Shown here piece by piece: positions 1 to 6,168 of a DNA stretch of 6,709 nt. The notes beneath the pieces are model-generated. The model saw only the letters and a list, made by a program, of their open reading frames with translations. It was not told the origin of the DNA and did not search any database. Every line of letters starts with the position of its first letter. The stretch's first letter is position 1. The stretch lies in the NCBI GenBank assembly GCA_029240475.1, contig JAREAF010000166.1, positions 1 through 6,709 on the forward strand, written 5' to 3'. The position numbers and the translations under genes are program-made. This DNA comes from Rhodospirillales bacterium. GTDB lineage: Bacteria; Pseudomonadota; Alphaproteobacteria; JAREAF01.

Positions 1-277
1 AGATGGCCGCGGCTCCCGACAAGGTCCGGCAGTTGCCTTTGAGAGCAAGGGACAGATCCAGCAGGCGCAGGCTCCAGCGCTGCGGCAATCTCCTCTTCAG
101 CAGATGCTTCAACCCGCGCTCGGGCCCGGCCGCTTCGCTCGCATCGGCCTCGGCGATCTCCGGATAGGTCTCCACCTCCACGCCGAGCGCTCGCAGATCA
201 CCCACCAGGCGTGCGGCGCGCAGCCCCGGCAGGCTGCGCGGGCGCGCCAGGTCCGGATTGATGTAGAGGAGGCGCAT
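1..277 (-). CDS. Probable glycosyltransferase, N-terminal part (runs off left edge)
   Basis: The first 92 residues of a protein whose remainder lies beyond base 1. It opens with a short hydrophobic beta-strand followed by a basic, Pro-rich turn (MRLLYINPDLARPRSLPG) and a helix ending in a second strand (ALGVEVETYPE). This layout resembles the first Rossmann unit of GT-B glycosyltransferases: strand, nucleotide-loop region, helix, strand. A basic stretch follows at about residues 57-68. The ATG at 277 is preceded by GAGGA (287-291) with a 9-base spacer, and lies 17 bases after the stop of the phosphodiesterase-like gene, so it is very likely cotranscribed and perhaps translationally coupled. 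The operon context supports a sugar transferase acting on the lipid-linked repeat unit in the cytoplasm. The catalytic C-terminal domain is not visible, so the family and the sugar cannot be named. That this is a real gene is fairly sure; the function is an inference. Confidence 0.6.
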   Translation of the reverse strand, partial: MRLLYINPDLARPRSLPGLRAARLVGDLRALGVEVETYPEIAEADASEAAGPERGLKHLLKRRLPQRWSLRLLDLSLALKGNCRTLSGAAAI

Positions 278-294
278 CGGCGCCGGTCCTCGCT

Positions 295-1860
295 TCAGTC
301 CGCGAGAGCGTTGCTGAGGCGCGGATCGGCCGCAGGGCGACCGGCGTCATGCGTCTGCAGGCCGCCGCCCGGGACCAGCTCCGGAATGGGCTCGCCGTTG
401 AGCCCTTCAAGATGCGCTCCCAGAAGCTCCGCCACCGTCGGCGGGAAGTCCATCACCGAGAAGGGATGATTGATGCCACCTGGGCGGATGCCCGGGCCGG
501 TCGCGTAGAAGGTGCATTCGGCGTGGTGGTCGCCCGTGCGGTGCGGACGCGGCCCGCGCACGACCCCGATCCGCGGCGAGGACACGGTCCGGATCGGCGC
601 CTCGCGGCTCCAATGGACGAGCAGATCCGGCAGGTCCTCCACGAACGGTCCCTGATAGATGTCCCGCATCCGCATCACCTCGCGAACGATCGGTCGCCCG
701 GTCTCCTCGTTCTTGATCGCCATCAGCTCGCGCGTGAGCTCCGCGCAGAAGGCGTCGTATTCCGCGCCGGGCTTCACCAATCCGTGCGGCTCGCGGCCGA
801 CCACGTTGATGCGAATGGCCGCGGCAAGGTCGTTATGCGGGACGGTGAAGCATTTGCGACGGGACCGCAGCTGCGCGATCAGCCCGTCGCCCGCCCCGCT
901 TCCGGCATGGCGAAACTTCTTGCGGAGCTTCAGCGGCAGCCGGCGCCAAACCCGGCGCAGGAGCTCCAGGCCGCCCGCGGCGACGCGAACCGGCCCGTGC
1001 TCGAACCTCTGCAGGATCTCCTCGACGAGATAATTGCCGGAGAAGTTCGGGCCCATGCCGGGGCCGGCGAAGAACATGATCGTGGCGTTGCGCCCGGCGG
1101 CCTCGACGATGCGCCCGACGCCGGCGTCGATCTCCTGATAGACCTGCAGCACCGGATCGCCGATCGCCGCCGCGAGGCTCGGATCGTAGTCCGGCATGGC
1201 GGGGTCGTGGGCGTGCCAGAACTGGTGCGCCACGCAGTGGGTCTCGCCATAGACCGTGATGAAGACGTCCCAATCCTCGCGTGCGAGGTAATCGGCCGAG
1301 AGCCGCGTCTTCGCCTCGACCTTCTGCAACAGCCCGTCCTTGAGCTTGCGGAACTCCTCGATGCCTCGGTGCGACCCGTCGCAGTCTCCGATCGGATCGC
1401 GCCCATAGACGGCATGCACCTCGTCGATCAGCTCGGCGGGCACGCTGCACGGCTCCTCGTAGGCCGGGCTGTGCACCATCCAGTCCACCAGCTGGACGCC
1501 GTTCAGTTCGCGGGCGAGCGGCGCCTTGGGCACGTCGATGACGGCGAGCTTGAGCCCGCGCCGGCTCAGCGTCTCCCAGAAGGGCTCGAAATGCAGGTCC
1601 GCGCCTTCGAACTTGTGCGAATCGTATGAGCCGCGCCAGACCTGCTGGAAGAAGTACCGGCCGTGAATCGCGGGCGTCACGCCCGTGCACAAAGACGGCC
1701 ACATCGCGCCGCTGCCGAGGCCCGGCGGGCTGAGCGGCGCGCCCCAGGCGCTCGCCTGCTGCAGCTTGCGGATGTTGGGCAGCTTGCCTTCCTGCCCCCA
1801 CCGCTGCAGAAGCTCGGGATCGGCCGAATCCAACCCGATGAAGACAACCTTCGCAGGCAT
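295..1860 (-). CDS. Alkaline-phosphatase-superfamily (type I phosphodiesterase-like) protein with altered metal site
   Basis: A 521-residue protein of the type I phosphodiesterase/nucleotide pyrophosphatase branch of the alkaline phosphatase superfamily. Visible landmarks: first metal-ligand Asp in FIGLDSADPELL (D11); LPNIRKL (28-34); the nucleophile region GSGAMWPSLCTG (49-60) ending in TPAIHG, where Ser50 sits at the usual Thr position; GETHCVAHQFWH (205-216), giving His208 where an Asp is usual plus conserved His212; EIDAGVG (243-249); AGPGMGPN (265-272), where most members have SDHGxGP; DLPDLLVHW (409-417); and GDHHAECTFYATGPG (443-457) with the last metal-ligand His445. There is no signal peptide or membrane segment, so it is probably cytoplasmic. 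The ATG at 1860 has a strong GGAGGT 6 bases upstream and begins 14 bases after the preceding stop. Family-typical reactions are hydrolysis or transfer at phosphodiesters. Its polysaccharide substrate is unknown, and the altered ligands leave open a changed or lost activity. Confidence 0.9.
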   Translation of the reverse strand: MPAKVVFIGLDSADPELLQRWGQEGKLPNIRKLQQASAWGAPLSPPGLGSGAMWPSLCTGVTPAIHGRYFFQQVWRGSYDSHKFEGADLHFEPFWETLSRRGLKLAVIDVPKAPLARELNGVQLVDWMVHSPAYEEPCSVPAELIDEVHAVYGRDPIGDCDGSHRGIEEFRKLKDGLLQKVEAKTRLSADYLAREDWDVFITVYGETHCVAHQFWHAHDPAMPDYDPSLAAAIGDPVLQVYQEIDAGVGRIVEAAGRNATIMFFAGPGMGPNFSGNYLVEEILQRFEHGPVRVAAGGLELLRRVWRRLPLKLRKKFRHAGSGAGDGLIAQLRSRRKCFTVPHNDLAAAIRINVVGREPHGLVKPGAEYDAFCAELTRELMAIKNEETGRPIVREVMRMRDIYQGPFVEDLPDLLVHWSREAPIRTVSSPRIGVVRGPRPHRTGDHHAECTFYATGPGIRPGGINHPFSVMDFPPTVAELLGAHLEGLNGEPIPELVPGGGLQTHDAGRPAADPRLSNALAD

Positions 1861-1866
1861 TCAATG

Positions 1867-1872
1867 ACCTCC
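1867..1872 (-). promoter_or_regulatory. Strong Shine-Dalgarno GGAGGT for the phosphodiesterase-like gene
   Basis: On the minus strand GGAGGT lies 6 bases before the ATG at 1860, inside the 14-base gap after the WcaI-like gene. It is the best ribosome binding site in the window and fixes this start. It suggests that the gene is translated on its own account as well as within the operon. Confidence 0.75.
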
Positions 1873-1874
1873 GG

Positions 1875-3305
1875 TTACCTGGAGCAGTCCGAGCCGTCCG
1901 GGACGAGATCCAGGCCCGGCTTGCGGGCCGTTTGCTCCCCTGCCCCAACCCCGACCAACAACGGCTGGGCTCCGACGTCCGTTCTCCGGCCGGGCTCCTC
2001 TCCCTTGGGTGAGGCTGTTATGTCGCGGCCATCCCTCAGCAGTTGTGCCAGGGCCGTCAGGACCCGGTCGCGATCCACCTCCTCGACCGCGTAGCGGCGC
2101 GCCGCGGCCCCCAAGCGCGCGCGCCGTTCGGGATCGCGCATCAGCGCCAGCACAGCCTGCGCGAATGCCTTGGCATCGCGCGGCGGCACGCAAATGATGC
2201 CTCCGCAGGCCTGTGCCAGCTTCCAAAGAGGACTCCCCTCGACTGCCGTCGCAACCATAGGGCGGGCCGCCGCCATGATCGTGTAGATCTTGGAGGGTAC
2301 CGCGAAATCGGACGCGCTCGGTTCCTGCGGCACCAAAAGTAGGTCCGCCGCGGCGAGGCCTTCCGCGAGCCGGTCCGCCGGCAGCAGCGGCTCGAACCGC
2401 ACATTGGCGAGCCCACGGGTCGCGACGTCGCGCCGCAGCTCCGGCTCCGTCGAGCCGCCGCCGCGAAGCACCACGACTGCCTGCGGCAGCTCCTTCAGCA
2501 GGATCTCGGCGCAATCGAGGACCTGGTCCAGGCCCTGCTTGCGTCCGAAATTGCCGGAGTAGAGGACGGTGGGAGCGAGCCCGGCCGGCCCCGGCAACGG
2601 CGTCAGGCGGCTGGTATCGACCCAGATCGGCACGACGGCGATGGGCCGCTCCACCCCCATGGAGCGCAGCACCGCCCGCATTTCGTCCGACAGCACGACG
2701 ATCTGATCGGCGCGGTTCAGGCAGTACCGCTCCACCGCTCGCAACAGCTTCGCCACGAGCCCGCTTTTCGCGAGCGCCAGGCTGCGGGCCAGCCCCGACT
2801 GGATGTCGTGGACGATGGCCACGTGCCGGCCGCCGCGCGCGAGCGACGCTGCGAGCACCGCCAATACGGAAGGGCAGAAGGACACGACGGCCTCGCCGGG
2901 CTCCAGCCGCCTGCGCCAAAGCCGCGGCGCCGAGCGCAGGAAGAACAGAACCTCGCTGAGGATGCGATGGAGCGCGCGTCCCGACGGTGGAACCCAGGTC
3001 GGCAGGCGCTCGATCCGGACGCCCTGAGGCTCTTCGCGGTCACGCGTGCCGTCGCGGTATTCCGGAAAGACCGAAGGGCCGGGATAGTTGGGGCGGTTGG
3101 TGAGCACCTCCACGCGTCCGCCCCGTTCGGCGAGCCAGAAACCCAGGTCGCCGCTATAAACGCCGGTCCCCAACAGCTCGGGCCAGAACCATTGACTGAC
3201 GATGAGCACCTTGCCGGGAATCGACGGCGCCGCAGCCGCGCCGCCGCGGGCCGTGCGCGGCTCCATGACTGCAACCGATTGGGAATGCGCGGACATGCCG
3301 GACAT
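1875..3305 (-). CDS. WcaI/WbuB-like GT4 family glycosyltransferase
   Basis: A 476-residue GT-B fold glycosyltransferase, probably transferring a nucleotide-activated sugar to the lipid-linked repeat unit on the cytoplasmic face. Positions are counted from the ATG at 3305. The first strand is KVLIVSQWFWPE (32-43); the glycine turn GTGVYSGDL follows (46-54); LTNRPNYPG (68-76) is typical of the WcaI/WbuB group. HDIQSGLA (166-173) closes the N-terminal domain. The C-terminal domain has VVPIWVD (224-230), VLYSGNFGRKQGLD (247-260) and PSKIYTIMAAARPMVATA (337-354), the donor-binding signature of this group. Relatives are usually about 400 residues; the excess is a roughly 30-residue N-terminal lead and a roughly 47-residue Gly/Pro-rich tail. 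The start is uncertain: 3305 has GGGAG but with a 13-base spacer, and ATGs at 3296 and 3266 have no clear ribosome site. It follows the WbaP-like gene by 50 bases. The family is secure; the sugar and linkage are not known. Confidence 0.9.
   Translation of the reverse strand: MSGMSAHSQSVAVMEPRTARGGAAAAPSIPGKVLIVSQWFWPELLGTGVYSGDLGFWLAERGGRVEVLTNRPNYPGPSVFPEYRDGTRDREEPQGVRIERLPTWVPPSGRALHRILSEVLFFLRSAPRLWRRRLEPGEAVVSFCPSVLAVLAASLARGGRHVAIVHDIQSGLARSLALAKSGLVAKLLRAVERYCLNRADQIVVLSDEMRAVLRSMGVERPIAVVPIWVDTSRLTPLPGPAGLAPTVLYSGNFGRKQGLDQVLDCAEILLKELPQAVVVLRGGGSTEPELRRDVATRGLANVRFEPLLPADRLAEGLAAADLLLVPQEPSASDFAVPSKIYTIMAAARPMVATAVEGSPLWKLAQACGGIICVPPRDAKAFAQAVLALMRDPERRARLGAAARRYAVEEVDRDRVLTALAQLLRDGRDITASPKGEEPGRRTDVGAQPLLVGVGAGEQTARKPGLDLVPDGSDCSR
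1878..2020 (-). repeat. Possible degenerate extragenic repeat forming the 3' tail of the WcaI-like gene
   Basis: The last ~47 codons of the WcaI-like gene encode a tail rich in Gly, Pro and charged residues with no counterpart expected in the family. The codons shift in style: ATA, ACA, TCA, GGA, AGA, GGA, GCA and CAA occur close together, unlike the GC-ending codons before them. On the minus strand the DNA reads CCTCACCCAAGGGAGAGG, then GGGGTTGGGGCAGGGG, then the perfect inverted repeat GGCCCG-N5-CGGGCC (1913-1929) and CGTCC-N-GGACG (1895-1905). The first two blocks resemble the common proteobacterial extragenic repeats built on GGGAGAGGG and GGTTGGGGTGAGGG. I infer that a decayed copy was absorbed when the original stop was lost. 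A genuine protein tail is the alternative. Confidence 0.35.
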
Positions 3306-3355
3306 CTGCTTGCTATTGCTCCCATCCGAAAGCGCTGGACACGTCGAGCGCCGGA

Positions 3356-4843
3356 TCAAAAGGCTCCGCGAGTCGATATGACGGCCCGAGGCGTGCGCAG
3401 CAGGATCCAGAAGTCCAGCCACAGGGACCAATTGCGGATGTAATAGGTGTCCAGCTGCTCGCGGATGTCGTGGCTCGCGTCGTTGCGGGCCTCGACCTGC
3501 CACAGCCCCGTCAAGCCGGGGCGAACCGAGTGCCGAAGCTCCAGAAACTGCGCGGCGTAGTGCGGCACGTCGTTCTGGTTGAACGGACGCGGTCCGATCA
3601 GGCTCATATCCCCGCGCAGCACGTTGATGAGCTGCGGCAGCTCGTCGATGCTGCTCTTGCGCAGCCACTTGCCCACGAGGGGAATGAGGCGGGGATCGTT
3701 CTTCAGCTTCACGTACCGGCGCCACTCCTCACGCGCCTCGGCATTGGAGTTCAGATGCTCCATGAGCCGCGCATCGGCGTCCGGGACCATCGAGCGCAGC
3801 TTAAGGATCCAGAATGGACGCCCGTCGCGCCCGATCCGCTGCTGGCGATAGAAGACCGGGCCGCGCGGGCTCGCGACCTTCACCGCCAAAGCGCAGGTGA
3901 GCAGCAGCGGCAGGGTGAAGAGCAGCAACAGCGAGGACATGATGAGATCGCTGGTGCGCTTGATGAACTGGCTGCGCCAGGACTGCAGATTGCGCCGCAG
4001 CTCCAGCGCCAGCACCCCGCCGAGGTCGCGCGGCGCGATCCACAAGCTCTGCAGCCCCTGCAGGTTGGGCACCATGATCACGGTCGGGAACGGCAGCCCG
4101 TCCAGGAGCCATTTCAGCTTCGGCGAGGAGGGCAGCGCCACCACGACGGTGTTCAGCTCGTCGCGCAGCTGGAATGCCATCGAGGTGGGGCCGAGCACCG
4201 GCAGGCCCTGCACGGTCCCTCCGATCTTGCGCGGATCGTCGTCGAGGAAGGCCACGGGCACCATGCCCATGTCCCGCTCGGCCCGCAAGATCTGGAGGAC
4301 CCGCTCTCCGGTCCGGCCCGCGCCCAGGATCAGAACGGGCGCCCCCCACATGCCGCCCGCAATCGCGCCGGTGCGCACGATCCAGCTGAAGAGCGGAACG
4401 AGCAGGGTTAGATAAAAAGGCACGAATATTAGAAGACCACGCGACCAGTCGCCGCCCTGCACGATCCGGTCCCAGATCACGAGCGCCGCGAACACGATGC
4501 CCAGCGAGATCACGCGGCGGCGGAGCCGCTCCACTCCGGTGATGCGATAGCCGGGATAGAGGCCCAACAGCGCCGTCGTGACCGGCAGGAGCAGCAAGGC
4601 CAGGGCGAGCTCGAACTTCATCGCCGCCTGAAGCTCCATTGGACGCAGCAGCATCCGGGTCCAAACGGAGAACAACAGGGCGAGCTGAGTGGCCGCGATG
4701 TCCGCCGCGAACATGGTGCAGGCCACCAGCAATTGCGCGGCGGACGAGCCGGAGCGGCCCCCAGCGGCGATTGTGGAAGCCGGACCTCGGCGAGAATGCA
4801 GTGATTCTATGGCTAGTCTAGTGGGAGGCGAAGTATCCACCAC
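3356..4843 (-). CDS. WbaP-like undecaprenyl-phosphate sugar phosphotransferase (priming transferase)
   Basis: An inner-membrane enzyme of the polyprenyl-phosphate hexose-1-phosphate transferase family, which moves a sugar phosphate (Gal or Glc in known members) from UDP-sugar to undecaprenyl phosphate and so starts repeat-unit synthesis. Counting from the GTG at 4843 (495 residues): hydrophobic helices at about 37-61, 77-97, 111-125 and 135-156; a Rossmann-like soluble domain from VLILGAGRTGERV (170-182); a membrane helix at about 298-322; then the catalytic domain with VFYRQQRIGRDG (330-341), KLRSM (348-352), VKLKNDPRL (378-386), SSIDELPQLINVL (397-409, with the Asp-Glu pair at 400-401), GDMSLIGPRP (411-420) and RPGLTGLWQV (441-450). 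The four-helix N-terminus, central domain and KLKNDPR motif match WbaP better than the short ExoY type. The start is unsure: 4843 (GTG) has only weak GGGGC upstream; an ATG at 4990 would overlap the preceding gene; an ATG at 4714 lies inside the first helix. Family certain, sugar specificity not. Confidence 0.92.
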   Translation of the reverse strand: MVDTSPPTRLAIESLHSRRGPASTIAAGGRSGSSAAQLLVACTMFAADIAATQLALLFSVWTRMLLRPMELQAAMKFELALALLLLPVTTALLGLYPGYRITGVERLRRRVISLGIVFAALVIWDRIVQGGDWSRGLLIFVPFYLTLLVPLFSWIVRTGAIAGGMWGAPVLILGAGRTGERVLQILRAERDMGMVPVAFLDDDPRKIGGTVQGLPVLGPTSMAFQLRDELNTVVVALPSSPKLKWLLDGLPFPTVIMVPNLQGLQSLWIAPRDLGGVLALELRRNLQSWRSQFIKRTSDLIMSSLLLLFTLPLLLTCALAVKVASPRGPVFYRQQRIGRDGRPFWILKLRSMVPDADARLMEHLNSNAEAREEWRRYVKLKNDPRLIPLVGKWLRKSSIDELPQLINVLRGDMSLIGPRPFNQNDVPHYAAQFLELRHSVRPGLTGLWQVEARNDASHDIREQLDTYYIRNWSLWLDFWILLRTPRAVISTRGAF

Positions 4844-4958
4844 GGTGTGAGCCCCGACCAAGCGCGACCGCGCGAGGCGGCCGCTGGAAGAAATCCCCGA
4901 CTGGTGGGCAAACGGAGGAGCACCGTTCCTCGTTCCAGCAAACAAGTCCCTTCGAGCG
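4844..4958 (-). other. Gap or N-terminal extension before the WbaP-like gene
   Basis: These 115 bases lie between the stop of the GT4 gene (4959) and the chosen GTG. The reading frame of the WbaP-like gene stays open across them, but many codons end in T or A, and the encoded Ser/Arg/Gly-rich stretch has no recognisable domain. I see no convincing promoter, operator or terminator here. Either the gap is untranslated, or it encodes a dispensable cytoplasmic extension if the gene starts at 4990. Confidence 0.4.
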
Positions 4959-6137
4959 TCACTCTCCGGGATTAGCCGCAACGACCTCATCGGACCGCAC
5001 CGACGCAGCCGCGTGGCGAATGGCCTGCTCGATCCCGTCCACCATCGTTCGCAAATTGAACCGTTGGGTCGCGGTTTCAAGCGCCTCCGAAGCGAGCCTC
5101 TCGCGCAACGGCCGATCGACGATCACCCGCTCCAGAGCCGCCGCCAGCGACTCCAGATCGTCGTGCCTGTAGACGAGCCCGTTGCGCCCGGGCTCGAGCG
5201 CTTCGATCTCGGGATTCTGCAATTCGTTGCGATCGGTAGTTATTACCGGTAAACCGTACCCGAATGCGTGCAACAGGCTGAGCCCGATGTTCGCCGGATA
5301 GCAGAACGCATCGGCGCTCAAGAACCAGGGAGCCAGCGCCATCTCGTCGTAGACGGCTCCCAGGAATCGCACCGCCTCTCCAGCTCCTTCATGTGCGGCG
5401 AGTCTCTTGAGGTCATCCAGTTCCGCTCCCGTGCCCACGATGATCGTTTGCAGCAGCGGATGCCGTTTGCGCAGCAGAGCGGTCGCTCGGATCAGCAGGT
5501 CGAGGCGGTTCTCAGGCTTGATTCGCGAGACATAGAGCAGGACCGGGCCTTCCCCGATGCTTTGCTCCTTTTGGAAAGCCGCCAGCCGCCCCGGTTCCGA
5601 CAGCCAGGCGCGCCGTGCCGCCTGGATCGGCCGCTGATCGAGCGCATTCAACGCGACATAGATCCGTTCCTTGGGCCAGCCTTGCTCCACGAATTGTCGC
5701 GCAGTGCTGAAGTTGTAGAAGAGCAGCGCGTTCGCCAGCCTCGCGGCGCCGTGCCGACCGAGCCTCCGCCACCGCGCTTCCGCTTTTGAATAGCCGTGCC
5801 CCCACAGGATGGTGCCGATTCCATTGGCGCGCGCCCGCAGCAATGCCGGCACGAGGTTGAGGTGATTGAGGTTCCAGTTGAGGATCAGGACGTCGGTTGC
5901 GCCGCGGCGCGCATTCGCCCAGCACGAGCCGTTCCAGATGATCCGCCGTCCGGCGACAGTCCCCCGCCACGACGGGACGAAGCGCGCGTTGAAGCCGTCC
6001 GGCTCGACATTCGGCAAGGTTGGGACCTGCGAGTAGCACAGCGTGAAGTCGAGCCCCGGCCGGCGGGCCAGCTCCTGGAACACCGGCAATCGGTACTTGG
6101 CGAGGGAGGGCTGCTCAACGAGAACGCGGATGGTCAT
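4959..6137 (-). CDS. GT4-type (group 1) glycosyltransferase
   Basis: A 392-residue GT-B glycosyltransferase, the usual length for the family, probably extending the lipid-linked repeat unit in the cytoplasm. The N-terminal domain has the first strand IRVLVEQPSLAKYRLPVF (3-20), in which the acceptor-side loop carries Tyr-Arg, then LILNWNLNHLNL (84-95) and TILWGHGYSK (109-118). The C-terminal domain has PVLLYVSRIKPENRLDLLI (198-216), TIIVGTGAELDDL (231-243), VRFLGAVYDEMALAPWF (256-272) and the donor-site region YPANIGLSLLHAFGYGLPVITTD (280-302, given in outline). Here the usual EX7E glutamates are replaced, with His290 in the place of the second Glu, as in a GT4 branch carrying GLS(x)3HA(x)2-YGLPVIT. 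The ATG at 6137 has GAAGGT with an 8-base spacer. It lies 31 bases after the MBOAT gene and upstream of the priming transferase, consistent with one operon. Donor and acceptor sugars cannot be read from the sequence. Confidence 0.92.
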   Translation of the reverse strand: MTIRVLVEQPSLAKYRLPVFQELARRPGLDFTLCYSQVPTLPNVEPDGFNARFVPSWRGTVAGRRIIWNGSCWANARRGATDVLILNWNLNHLNLVPALLRARANGIGTILWGHGYSKAEARWRRLGRHGAARLANALLFYNFSTARQFVEQGWPKERIYVALNALDQRPIQAARRAWLSEPGRLAAFQKEQSIGEGPVLLYVSRIKPENRLDLLIRATALLRKRHPLLQTIIVGTGAELDDLKRLAAHEGAGEAVRFLGAVYDEMALAPWFLSADAFCYPANIGLSLLHAFGYGLPVITTDRNELQNPEIEALEPGRNGLVYRHDDLESLAAALERVIVDRPLRERLASEALETATQRFNLRTMVDGIEQAIRHAAASVRSDEVVAANPGE

Positions 6138-6168
6138 GGAACGGGACCTTCGCCGTGGAGCTTCGCGA

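Noticed and set aside
349..1629. Long plus-strand reading frame (426 codons) opposite the phosphodiesterase-like gene
   Set aside because: It is the antisense shadow of a well-conserved gene in high-GC DNA; its product is rich in Arg, Ala and Asp with no recognisable fold and no ribosome site.
833..1948. Minus-strand frame of 371 codons overlapping the phosphodiesterase-like gene
   Set aside because: Off-frame shadow with an Arg/Ala-rich product; the overlapping frame has the strong ribosome site and superfamily motifs.
1861..2919. Minus-strand frame of 352 codons within the WcaI-like gene
   Set aside because: Off-frame shadow; Gly/Arg/Ala-rich product with no glycosyltransferase signatures.
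3306..3355. Possible terminator hairpin (GCGCT...AGCGC) between the WbaP-like and WcaI-like genes
   Set aside because: The stem is only five pairs with a ten-base loop and is followed by just three Ts, too weak for a rho-independent terminator.
3306..3725. Upstream extension of the WcaI-like gene to an ATG at 3725
   Set aside because: The extension would overlap the conserved C-terminal catalytic domain of the WbaP-like gene in another frame, and encodes nothing recognisable.
3470..4411. Plus-strand reading frame (313 codons) opposite the WbaP-like gene
   Set aside because: Antisense shadow: the product is full of His, Gln, Arg and Pro with no motif, while the minus strand carries clear family motifs throughout.
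4795..4830. Possible sigma-70 promoter with TAGAAT as -10 box inside the 5' part of the WbaP-like gene
   Set aside because: The hexamer 17 bases upstream (TTCGCC) matches the -35 consensus poorly, and transcription from it would leave no plausible start codon before the first membrane helix.
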